This document shows positions 55,288 through 62,963 of a DNA stretch of 64,000 nt, piece by piece. A program made the translations under genes and the position numbers. The notes under the pieces were generated by a model. The model ran no database searches. It was given only the letters and a program-made list of their open reading frames with translations, and was not told the origin of the DNA. This DNA comes from JAMLHH01 sp037189845 (GTDB taxonomy: Bacteria; Bacteroidota; Bacteroidia; Chitinophagales; JADIYW01). Location: the NCBI GenBank assembly GCA_037189845.1, contig JBBCIS010000009.1:149941-213940 (forward strand), written 5' to 3'. Position 1 is the stretch's first letter. Every line of letters begins with the position of its first letter.

Positions 55288-55563
55288 TTAAGCATTAGCA
55301 GCGTCATCCAATTCTTTACCAGCTTTGAATTTCACCTGTTTTTTAGCTTCAATTTTGATCACTTTACCAGTTGCAGGATTTCTACCAGTACGAGCAGCAC
55401 GCTCAGATACTGAAAATGTACCGAAACCTACCAAAGTTACTTTTTCACCTGCTGTTAATGCACCAGTAATACCCCCTACCACAGCGTTTAAAGCTTCAGT
55501 TGCCTGAGCTTTAGAAATTCCTGCTTGATCAGAAATCGCCTTAATTAAATCACCTTTGTTCAT
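55288..55563 (-). CDS. HU family DNA-binding protein
   Basis: 91-residue histone-like protein that bends and compacts DNA as a dimer. MNKGDLIKAISDQAGISKAQATEAL is the helical dimer part; GFGTFSVSERAARTGRNPATG is the conserved DNA-arm signature. Full length. A near-consensus promoter lies upstream. Confidence 0.95.
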   Translation of the reverse strand: MNKGDLIKAISDQAGISKAQATEALNAVVGGITGALTAGEKVTLVGFGTFSVSERAARTGRNPATGKVIKIEAKKQVKFKAGKELDDAANA

Positions 55564-55608
55564 GTTTAGATTATTTATAGATTAAAATAATATTAAGAAA
55601 CTCGATAG

Positions 55609-55638
55609 CAAATTTATATTCTAATTTGAAAATACCAA
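55609..55638 (-). promoter_or_regulatory. HU gene promoter
   Basis: Minus strand TTG (55638-55636), 19-nt spacer, TAAATTTG (55616-55609), matching TTG-N19-TAnnTTTG. Confidence 0.75.
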
Positions 55639-55693
55639 GTTTAAATGAATTTTTTATTCAAAAAATGCTGAAAAATAACGGTTTTTGAGCGTT

Positions 55694-56038
55694 TTATGCT
55701 GAAAATGAGGACCCACAGCCACAAGTAGACTGTGCATTTGGATTATTGAATATAAATCCTCTGTTTTCTAAACCCTGCTTAAAGTCCAGTAAAGTACCAT
55801 ATAAATACATCTCTTGTGACTTGTCTACCATCACAACAATATCTTCTACTGTATATACGTTATCTGTTTCTTTAGCCTGATCAAACCCTAAAATATAGCT
55901 ATATCCCGAGCAACCTCCTCCTTTGACACCCAATCTGAGTCCATGACCTTCAGGTACATTTAACTCTTTAATTAAATGTTTTACTTCCTTGATTGCGCCT
56001 TCAGTTAACTGAACTGGTAATGTTTCTACAGCTGACAT
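55694..56038 (-). CDS. A-type Fe-S cluster carrier (IscA/SufA-like)
   Basis: 114 residues of the HesB/IscA family, which carry Fe-S clusters to apo-proteins. The three ligands are present: Cys in GVKGGGCSGYSY, and CGC near the end (STCGCGSSF). FNNPNAQSTCGCGSSF is the family signature. Which paralogue (IscA, SufA or ErpA) cannot be told. Stands alone, divergent from 56139. Confidence 0.92.
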   Translation of the reverse strand: MSAVETLPVQLTEGAIKEVKHLIKELNVPEGHGLRLGVKGGGCSGYSYILGFDQAKETDNVYTVEDIVVMVDKSQEMYLYGTLLDFKQGLENRGFIFNNPNAQSTCGCGSSFSA

Positions 56039-56109
56039 TCCGTACCCTTTTTATTTTTTCAACAACAAAGAAAATAAAAAGTTCTTAAGCATACTAAAAT
56101 TCAGATGTT

Positions 56110-56117
56110 TACCTTTG
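56110..56117 (+). promoter_or_regulatory. candidate -7 element for the 56139-58294 operon
   Basis: TACCTTTG, 21 bp before the start codon at 56139; no -33 TTG at standard spacing. Confidence 0.5.
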
Positions 56118-56138
56118 TTAAGAGTGAATAAATAAATC

Positions 56139-56666
56139 ATGGAAATAGTATCTTATACCTTACCAAGTGCCATCATGTTAATAGGAGTCTACTTTTTTGT
56201 CAACAGATTTTTGATGGAAGAAAGTAACCGCCTGAATATATTGCTCAGACAATCCATTGCCAAAGAAAATCAGAAAATATCTTTACCACTCAGGTATCAG
56301 GCTTATGAAAGATTAGTGCTTTTACTTGAAAGGATGCACCCTTTGCAAATCATTAGCCGTAATCCTGTTTCGTCTATATCTGCTGCTGAATACAAAACTC
56401 AGCTGATTATAGACATGAATACCGAGATGCAGTACAATCTCACACAGCAAATTTATGTTTCCGCAGACATCTGGCAATTGATTTTACAGGTAAAACAGCA
56501 AATGCAGATAATGATGATAGAAATTGCTGATGCCCTACCAGAAAATGCCACTGCCCAGGATTTTTCCGATGCTATACTTACATATGTGAACAGCACTGAG
56601 CCTGAAAAGCTCCCACTTAATGTAGGTCTGAAATACCTCAAAAATGAAGTGGCTCAGATTTATTAG
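56139..56666 (+). CDS. small membrane-anchored protein of unknown function
   Basis: 175 residues: one N-terminal membrane segment (YTLPSAIMLIGVYFFVNRF), then a helical soluble part (RYQAYERLVLLLERMHPLQI, YKTQLIIDMNTEMQYNLTQQIYVS). It resembles small conserved Bacteroidota membrane proteins, but I cannot name the family with confidence. Its end overlaps the next gene by 23 bp, so it is the first gene of an operon with the split 5'-nucleotidase. Confidence 0.7.
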   Translation: MEIVSYTLPSAIMLIGVYFFVNRFLMEESNRLNILLRQSIAKENQKISLPLRYQAYERLVLLLERMHPLQIISRNPVSSISAAEYKTQLIIDMNTEMQYNLTQQIYVSADIWQLILQVKQQMQIMMIEIADALPENATAQDFSDAILTYVNSTEPEKLPLNVGLKYLKNEVAQIY

Positions 56667-57372
56667 CATTTGTCTTCTACTGACAGTAGCCTGCAAACCT
56701 GCCCAAATAACCCGGATGGATGCAGTGCACGTAGGAGTTTATTCAAATGCAGGAATAGATTCAGGCATGTATTATATGCTTCAGGAATATAAAGTTTCTC
56801 TGGATGCAAAAATGAATCAGATCATTGCCTATACCCCTGAGGACTTAATCCGTGATCAGCCATCGTCCAATCTCGGCAATATGATGGCCGACATTATTTA
56901 CAACTATTATCTTCAGCAAGGAGATACTATTGATATGGCCATTATGAATCAGGGCGGTATTCGCGTTCCGTCTATTGCCAAAGGTCCTTTAAGCGTGAGA
57001 GATGCTTATCAGCTGATGCCGTTTGACAATGAAATTGTTCAGTTAAAAATCCCGGGGACAGTTTTACAGACTTTATTACAACATGCCTGTAATCAGCAAG
57101 GCTGGCCCGTATCACACACAGAAATAGAGGTCAGCGCATCTATGGAAATACAGCGCATCTATATCAATAGTCAGCCGCTTGATCCGAATAAGATATACAC
57201 CATCGCTACCAACGACTATATTGCAAACGGAGGTGATAAATGCAGTTTTCTGACAGAGTATCCAATGGAAAAATCAGGCAAGCTTTTGCGGGACGCAATT
57301 ATTGAAAGCTGGTCAGGACAAAAACAGGGAATCACTATAGACAATCATAAAAGAATCAGATATGGGCAATAG
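56644..57372 (+). CDS. 5'-nucleotidase C-terminal domain lipoprotein
   Basis: 242 residues carrying only the substrate-binding domain of UshA-type 5'-nucleotidases: SNLGNMMADIIYNYY, MNQGGIRVPSIAKGPLSVRDAYQLMPFDNEIVQLKIPG and YTIATNDYIANGGDKCSFL. The signal peptide ends in a lipobox-like TVAC, suggesting lipid anchoring. The catalytic metallophosphatase half is encoded separately by the next gene, which overlaps it by 11 bp. The pair should work as one enzyme outside the inner membrane (inference). Confidence 0.88.
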   Translation: MKWLRFISICLLLTVACKPAQITRMDAVHVGVYSNAGIDSGMYYMLQEYKVSLDAKMNQIIAYTPEDLIRDQPSSNLGNMMADIIYNYYLQQGDTIDMAIMNQGGIRVPSIAKGPLSVRDAYQLMPFDNEIVQLKIPGTVLQTLLQHACNQQGWPVSHTEIEVSASMEIQRIYINSQPLDPNKIYTIATNDYIANGGDKCSFLTEYPMEKSGKLLRDAIIESWSGQKQGITIDNHKRIRYGQ

Positions 57373-58294
57373 AAGATCTTTTATCAAGCTGGCGAGTCTG
57401 ACAGCTGCCATATCTTTTTCAGGAAATATGCCCTTACAGGCTAAATCATCCAGAGAAAAAAATCTGGTGATCCTTCATACAAACGATACTCACAGCCAAC
57501 TGGAACCTTTTCCTGCGACTCACAAACAATTTCCGGGTATGGGTGGAATTGCCGCAAGAAAAAAGCTCATTGACAGCATCAGAGCAGAAGGTTACCCTAC
57601 ATTGTTATTTGATGCCGGAGATATCTTTCAGGGAACACCATACTTTAACTTCTTCATGGGTGAACCTGAAATCAAAGCAATGAATCAGATGGGTTATGAT
57701 GGGGCTACTTTAGGAAATCACGAGTTCGACGGAGGGTTGGATAACATCCATAAACAATTTCTGAATGCACACTTTCCACTCATCAACACAAATTATGATT
57801 TTTCAAATACCGTCCTGAAAGATATTATACAAACCCACAAGGTGTATGTTAATAACGGAATCAAAATCGGAGTGCTTGGATTGGGGGTAGAATTAGACGG
57901 ATTGATACCCAAAGAGTTATGCAAAGGCATCATTTACAACGATCCTGTAAAGGCGGCAAATAAGATGGCAGCGTATCTGAAAAATGAAAAAAAATGTGAT
58001 CTGATTATAGCGCTTTCCCATCTCGGATATAGTTATAATTCTAACAAAATCAGTGATATACGAATTGCCGAGCAAACAAAAAACATTGATATTATATTAG
58101 GGGGACATACCCATACATTTATGGACAAAGCAGATATCAGAAAGAATCCTGAGCAGCAGGATGTGCTCATCCATCAGGTGGGTTGGGCAGGGGTAAATCT
58201 GGGCCGGATAAATGTTAAATTTTCAGGAAAAATAAAAAAAATCACGTCGTACACACACTCTGTAATTGTGGATAAAAAACAAATAGCATTTTGA
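57362..58294 (+). CDS. 5'-nucleotidase catalytic domain (metallophosphatase), Tat-exported
   Basis: 310 residues with the UshA-type metallophosphatase domain: LHTNDTHSQLEPF, FDAGDIFQGTPYF, GYDGATLGNHEFD, ALSHLGYSYNS and LGGHTHTF hold the metal ligands. The N-terminus GNRRSFIKLASLTAAISFSG matches a twin-arginine signal (RRxFIK), so export in folded, metal-loaded form is likely. The substrate-binding half is the preceding gene. It probably hydrolyses nucleotides in the periplasm. Confidence 0.9.
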   Translation: MGNRRSFIKLASLTAAISFSGNMPLQAKSSREKNLVILHTNDTHSQLEPFPATHKQFPGMGGIAARKKLIDSIRAEGYPTLLFDAGDIFQGTPYFNFFMGEPEIKAMNQMGYDGATLGNHEFDGGLDNIHKQFLNAHFPLINTNYDFSNTVLKDIIQTHKVYVNNGIKIGVLGLGVELDGLIPKELCKGIIYNDPVKAANKMAAYLKNEKKCDLIIALSHLGYSYNSNKISDIRIAEQTKNIDIILGGHTHTFMDKADIRKNPEQQDVLIHQVGWAGVNLGRINVKFSGKIKKITSYTHSVIVDKKQIAF

Positions 58295-58365
58295 TTTTTT
58301 TTAAAAAGTTTTTTTACACATCTTTACTTTATAACGCTTTTATAACCCAAATTTTGATATAAATT

Positions 58366-59799
58366 ATGAATAGCAAGTGTGAACTTGTATGGGATAATTG
58401 TCTGGCAATTATCAAAGATAATATTAGTCTGAACAGCTTCAAAACCTGGTTTGAACCGATCAAGCCGGTGAAGCTGGAGAATAATGTATTGACAATACAG
58501 GTTCCCAGTCAGTTCTTCTATGAATGGCTCGAAGAGCACTATGTTACATTATTAAGAAAAACGATCAAAAGAGAGCTGGGTGAAGACGCAAAGCTGGAGT
58601 ATCGCATCGTAATAGACAATGGTCAGGCCAACAAGCAAGGTCAGGCTACGATACAGCTTCCCAACAACAGGGAAAGTGCTTACGGTGTCAATGAAATGTC
58701 ATTGCCGAATATGTATCCCGGACCTATGGTAAAAAATCCTTTTATCATTCCGGGGCTGAAAAAAATACATGTAGACTCTCAGTTAAATCCATCTTATACA
58801 TTCGATTCTTATGTAGAAGGCGATTGCAACAGACTCGCACGTTCTGCAGGCATGGCTGTAGCAAAGTCACCCGGAGCTACTGCATTCAATCCTTTAGTGA
58901 TCTGGGGAAATGTAGGTATCGGCAAAACGCACCTTGCACAAGCCATAGGAAACTACACAAAAACGTTGAACTCCAACAAAACCGTACTGTATGTTGGTTC
59001 TGAGAAATTCGCCAACCAGTTCATCGATGCATTAAAAAACAATAATATCAATGATTTCGTACACTTTTATCAGATGATAGATGTACTGATCATTGATGAT
59101 ATTCAGTTCTTCAGCAACAAAACTAAAACACAGGATATCTTCTTCCATATATTCAACCATCTGCATCAGACAGGCAAGCAGCTGATTCTGACGACAGACA
59201 AGCCGCCTAAAGATTTAGAAGGCATTGAAGAAAGATTACTGTCCAGGTTCAAATGGGGATTGAGCGCAGATATTCAGGAACCGGATTTTGATACCAGAAT
59301 TTCAATCCTGCAAAGCAGGTTGCACAGAGATGGTATCGAAATGCCTTATGAGGTCATAGAATTTGTTGCATACAATATCAAAACTGTCAGAGATCTGGAA
59401 GGTGCAACGACTACTATTCTTGCAGAATCTACACTCAACAAAAAAGAAATCACGCTGGAAGTAGCGAAGAAAGTGGTGATGCTGTACATCAAAAATGTTT
59501 CCAAGGAAATTTCGATGGAAACCATCCAGAAAACCATCTGTGAATATTTTGAAGTACCATTGGACAAGCTGAAAGGCACTACCAGAAAAAGACCTATCGT
59601 ACAGGCAAGACAGCTATCAATGTTCTTTGCCAAACAATATACCAACAACTCTCTGAAAGCTATCGGAGCTCATTTCGGAGGCAGAGACCACAGTACAGTG
59701 ATCCACTCCTGCCAGGCAGTAAGAGACCAGATTGATACTGACAGCGAATTCAGAGATTCAGTAGAAGAGCTCCGAAAAAGAATTGAGCTAAGTCTGTAA
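58366..59799 (+). CDS. dnaA: chromosomal replication initiator DnaA
   Basis: 477 residues. Domain I (about 1-80) with WDNCLAIIKDNISLNSFKTWFEPI, a variable linker, the AAA+ domain with Walker A GNVGIGKT (181-188) and Walker B LIIDDIQFF, and the C-terminal DNA-binding domain IV with GGRDHSTVIHSC. It opens the origin by binding DnaA boxes. No DnaA boxes are seen in the flanking DNA, so the origin is not evident here. It is followed by the tRNA operon. Confidence 0.96.
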   Translation: MNSKCELVWDNCLAIIKDNISLNSFKTWFEPIKPVKLENNVLTIQVPSQFFYEWLEEHYVTLLRKTIKRELGEDAKLEYRIVIDNGQANKQGQATIQLPNNRESAYGVNEMSLPNMYPGPMVKNPFIIPGLKKIHVDSQLNPSYTFDSYVEGDCNRLARSAGMAVAKSPGATAFNPLVIWGNVGIGKTHLAQAIGNYTKTLNSNKTVLYVGSEKFANQFIDALKNNNINDFVHFYQMIDVLIIDDIQFFSNKTKTQDIFFHIFNHLHQTGKQLILTTDKPPKDLEGIEERLLSRFKWGLSADIQEPDFDTRISILQSRLHRDGIEMPYEVIEFVAYNIKTVRDLEGATTTILAESTLNKKEITLEVAKKVVMLYIKNVSKEISMETIQKTICEYFEVPLDKLKGTTRKRPIVQARQLSMFFAKQYTNNSLKAIGAHFGGRDHSTVIHSCQAVRDQIDTDSEFRDSVEELRKRIELSL

Positions 59800-59817
59800 T
59801 TAATTTCTCGAAGAGTA

Positions 59818-59847
59818 TTGTTTTTAAGAATATACTTTATATTTTTG
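59818..59847 (+). promoter_or_regulatory. promoter of the tRNA-Ser/Pro/Pro operon
   Basis: TTG (59818-59820), 19-nt spacer, TATTTTTG (59840-59847): a full TTG-N19-TAnnTTTG match, about 53 bp before the first tRNA. Confidence 0.8.
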
Positions 59848-59899
59848 TGCGCTCAATGAAGAAAGCACTTCTGAGTTGAGTCAAGTTCTTGGAAATTGA

Positions 59900-59986
59900 G
59901 GTGGGATGGGTGAGTGGCTGAAACCAACAGTTTGCTAAACTGTCGTACTGGAAACGGTACCGCGGGTTCGAATCCCGCTCCCACCG
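59900..59986 (+). tRNA. tRNA-Ser (anticodon GCT)
   Basis: 87 nt with a long variable arm, as for serine tRNAs. Acceptor GGTGGGA/TCCCACC, anticodon loop with GCT (reads AGC/AGT), T-loop GGTTCGAATCCC. First in a three-tRNA operon. Confidence 0.95.
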
Positions 59987-59999
59987 CTGCAAAAAGTTA

Positions 60000-60074
<75 letters not shown>

Positions 60075-60129
60075 CTTAAAATTTTGCAGTCATTTCTTAT
60101 AGCCGGAAGAAATTTCCACCAACACCAAT

Positions 60130-60204
<75 letters not shown>

Positions 60205-60207
60205 CAT

Positions 60208-60233
60208 AAAAGAGGCTTTGAGCCTCTTTTTTT
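60208..60233 (+). terminator. terminator of the tRNA operon
   Basis: Stem AGAGGCT/AGCCTCT with loop ttg followed by a T run. Confidence 0.85.
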
Positions 60234-60306
60234 GTTTATGCTTCTTTCTTTACACGGGGACTCATATTAACAGACTTGACAAAACGCTTTTTATTCTCTA
60301 CCACTT

Positions 60307-60800
60307 TTGCTTGTTGTCAGGCAGAAGCTGTTCACGATATATAAGCAATATAGAAAAGCTGTCCTGCACCCACAGAATGCACACTGGCCAGTCAGTTCCA
60401 TAACACATTTTGCACGCAGAAACAATATTCTCGATGCAGGATTCAACACATATATCTCGGTGGGTGGTAAAAGGAGAATTTCTAAGATTCTAAGAAAAAC
60501 AGACCTAGGCACAAGACTACTTTAGAGGAACAAAACGAATGTCTTCAAAGAAAGATTGCTCTCAAAAAAATTGCTTACTCCAACTCTGCCATAGAAGCCG
60601 TCAACAAAGTACTCAAATACTGATGCCTCTTTACAAAACCATGGACTTCCGATGAGCTGGAAAATCTACTGCAGAATGCCATACATGACTACAACCATAT
60701 CAGGCCTCATGGTTCTTTAAACAGACAGAGACAACCGATGAAGCATGCTCCGTCCCGCCAGAAAATATCAAGCCTTCATGGCAAATGCTACAAAGAATAA
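60307..60800 (+). pseudogene. IS3-type transposase (integrase core) remnant
   Basis: A decayed transposase C-terminus. The second half reads, in one frame to the TAA at 60798, YSNSAIEAVNKVLKY, an in-frame TGA, then SDELENLLQNAIHDYNHIRPHGSL and NRQRQPMKHAPSRQK. This matches the integrase-core end of IS3-family OrfB proteins (E before N-x-LK, and YNxxRPHxSL). The 5' half (from about 60307) is less clear and shifted in frame. No terminal repeats found. Not functional. Confidence 0.7.
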
Positions 60801-61064
60801 GATAGAGAAAGACCGCGTTTTCAATTGTAAAATATGTGAGAAATAGTCCCCAAAAGGATAGGTGAAGCTAAAAAAACAATACAAAAGCTAAAAAATCCGG
60901 AATCCTGAACAAATACAAGACAAAATCTTATATCTCGATTTTTCAAAAATCAACTTTCAAAACTATTTAGTTTAAAATAAAAACTTAGTTCTCATAATGG
61001 ACGCATTTCTCTAACAAAATCTTAGAATTTGCCTAGCAAGACATCTTGAATCATTAGAAGGAAT
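60801..61064. other. intergenic, no feature seen
   Basis: About 260 bp of AT-rich DNA between the transposase remnant and the frameshifted gene. Nothing recognised. Confidence 0.4.
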
Positions 61065-61544
61065 TTACCGAAACTCTTGTTCTCGTTTATAGTCCTTTTG
61101 ATGAAAAAAGGCTCTTTGTTTGTTCCATTTTTCTATAAAAACCGGAAATGAGGATAAGTAACAACTAAATTCATCTTCAATTACAACATTATATGATTGT
61201 TTTGACACAATAATGTAGCTGCTTAAAAGATTTATAATATCGTAGAGTATGTTATAAGTGTAATTTATTTTGTATGATATATTTAGCGAATAATAAGGAT
61301 ATCTTTTTAAAACTGACTTAATATATCCCTTTTCTTTTTCGTCATATTCATCATTAGACTCATCTATTTTAAACGATCGTATAACCAAACCTCCTCTAGC
61401 TACATTTAGTTTTTGCATATCCTCTTTACTGCGAAATACAAAAAACTATCTTCATCGTACTTTATGAAGTATCCTTTTGCTACAGTTCTGCCAGTATTTC
61501 TTTTTCTATATTAGAATTAGTAGTTATTAGACTAAATATATCCA
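61065..61544 (-). pseudogene. frameshifted gene behind an Rhs toxin tip, likely former immunity gene
   Basis: The intact open frame is 61065-61418 (117 residues, YYSLNISYKINYTYNILYDIINL...). Reading further 5' reveals a start at 61544, just before the orphan toxin stop at 61556: MDIFSLITTNSNIEKEILAEL, then a shift to VAKGYFIKYDEDS, then a second shift in a run of six T to FVFRSKEDMQKL. Restoring both gives a single protein of about 160 residues. Its position right after a toxin tip suggests an immunity gene; the sequence itself is not recognised. Confidence 0.5.
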
Positions 61545-61555
61545 TTACGTAAATT

Positions 61556-62002
61556 TTATTTATTATCACTGACAAGTTTAGTTAACTCTTTTTCATTCGT
61601 AGCAATTTTAACACCTTCTTTTTCCAAAGCATTTCTAGTACCTTGACTCATTTCCTCTGGTGTATAGAGGATAAAAGTTTTCCCTTTAGCTATTGTCTCT
61701 TTATAATCATGTGACTCCAATATTTTACTTGAACTAGTAACCTTTCCGCTTTTTATTTGAATGTTCTTACCTTTTTTAGCGTAAATAGAACCCGGTATTG
61801 GACATTTCTTGTCAACAATCCAACCTTCTCTCAGGGAGATGTCATCAATGTAAGCGGTAGTAGGTTCTGTAGCACCGAGCTTTTCAGCACCCAGCATGAT
61901 CCAGAAGCTTTCAGCAGGAGCTTCAAAGCTCACAGTTACCCAACCTTCTGTGTCCGGCTCTGGTATCGCATCAAAATAAGAGAAAGGAATACCCTGCGAC
62001 AT
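61556..62002 (-). CDS. displaced Rhs toxin-tip fragment (nuclease-like C-terminus)
   Basis: 148 residues with no proper 5' part. The first about 60 residues (EGWVTVSFEAPAESFWIMLG...AYIDDISLREGWIV) look like an Rhs-associated carbohydrate-binding-like segment. Then GSIYAKKGK, which is also found in the Rhs protein at the window edge, is joined directly to IQIKSGKV...GKTFILYTPEEM...LEKEGVKIATNEKEL. That tail is homologous to the last about 65 residues of the edge protein (IEIKSG...LLYAPK...LRKKGVNIIKTPEAL). The Rhs core and the first half of the toxin are missing, and Glu of the ExK motif is Gln here, so it is probably inactive: an orphan left by toxin-tip exchange. Confidence 0.65.
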   Translation of the reverse strand: MSQGIPFSYFDAIPEPDTEGWVTVSFEAPAESFWIMLGAEKLGATEPTTAYIDDISLREGWIVDKKCPIPGSIYAKKGKNIQIKSGKVTSSSKILESHDYKETIAKGKTFILYTPEEMSQGTRNALEKEGVKIATNEKELTKLVSDNK

Positions 62003-62490
62003 ATTTTATTTGTCATTATCGCAATATTGGCATGGCCCATGCTGCCGGAGGTCTCTCTCTGTAGCTGGTAATGAAGAAATAGGTTCCGCTAGTTCTTCTA
62101 TGAGGTAATTTCTTCAAGTTATGCAATAAATTCATCCCTGATGATCTCTGTATAGGTATCCGTGCCTATGAGCCTTTCTATGGTGATATCGCTGATGAGT
62201 AAAACCAAGAATTATAGACTCCGCTCAGTGACTGAGAATCATACTTCGACTTAGTAAATGAGACAGCAATGCAATATTCGTCGCAATACCTGATATCAGG
62301 TACTCACTACTATTTCATTTCAAAGAATTACCTCACTAAAATAATCATATACTCGTCTCTTTCAAAAATTTTAGTGCTTATGGTATTATGTTATTCAACT
62401 ATCAGGCTCTTCTAAAAATATCAATAGAAGTTGAACAGTTCCTTTGGGTTGATGTACCACAAAACCCTCATAGTAATCACCTAATCAGAT
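62003..62490 (-). pseudogene. decayed Rhs-related sequence
   Basis: No open gene. On the minus strand, about 62085-62200 reads ISDITIERLIGTDTYTEIIRDEF before a stop, and further on GTYFFITSYRERPPAAW leading into the orphan fragment. These look like broken upstream parts of an Rhs-type protein. The rest (62210-62490) holds nothing I recognise. Confidence 0.4.
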
Positions 62491-62537
62491 AAATCATAGT
62501 TCTGACTTCTTCTAATACAACAGAACTATGATTTTTA
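62491..62537 (-). terminator. terminator of the Rhs toxin/immunity unit
   Basis: Perfect 14-bp stem AAATCATAGTTCTG/CAGAACTATGATTT with a 16-nt loop, 24 bp beyond the stop of the immunity-like gene. It separates the live module from the decayed one. Confidence 0.75.
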
Positions 62538-62560
62538 AGCTTACTAATTATTCTGATACA

Positions 62561-62959
62561 TTACCCCCCATTACTATATTCTTCTATAGTCAATAGCTTT
62601 CCTGATAAACTATCTTGGACAAGAATATTTGTTATTTTTTTTTCTGAAGCATACTTTATTATATTATATATAATAAATTTAGCATATTCTATATTATTGT
62701 AATCAATCTCTAAAAAAACATTTCCTGTTCCTAGTATAGCGATCTTCTTTTTTTCTTCCTCATTAAAATCACTAATTCTTCCTTCAAATTCTTGGATATA
62801 TATTTGACCATATCCAATGTGGAACATGTCAGTGTTTTCATACTGGACCATACCATCCGAAAATTTAGTTATTTTAAGAAAGTTAGCCTTTATCGCTGAT
62901 AGCATATATAATATTTGCTCTGCATCATTCCTGTTTAGTATAAAAGAAAAAAACTCCAT
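62561..62959 (-). CDS. candidate immunity protein for the Rhs toxin
   Basis: 132 residues, not recognised as a named family. Acidic overall, with FEGRISDFNEEEKKKIAILG and alternating helix/strand patterns; no signal peptide. It starts 4 bp after the toxin stop. Polymorphic-toxin loci nearly always encode the specific immunity protein directly downstream, so this role is likely by position (inference). Confidence 0.68.
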   Translation of the reverse strand: MEFFSFILNRNDAEQILYMLSAIKANFLKITKFSDGMVQYENTDMFHIGYGQIYIQEFEGRISDFNEEEKKKIAILGTGNVFLEIDYNNIEYAKFIIYNIIKYASEKKITNILVQDSLSGKLLTIEEYSNGG

Positions 62960-62963
62960 CTTA

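Noticed and set aside
58295..58365. Replication origin next to dnaA
   Set aside because: No DnaA boxes or AT-repeat unit seen in the short upstream region or after the gene.
61757..62071. 104-residue plus-strand open frame
   Set aside because: Antisense of the orphan toxin-tip fragment, with no domain features.
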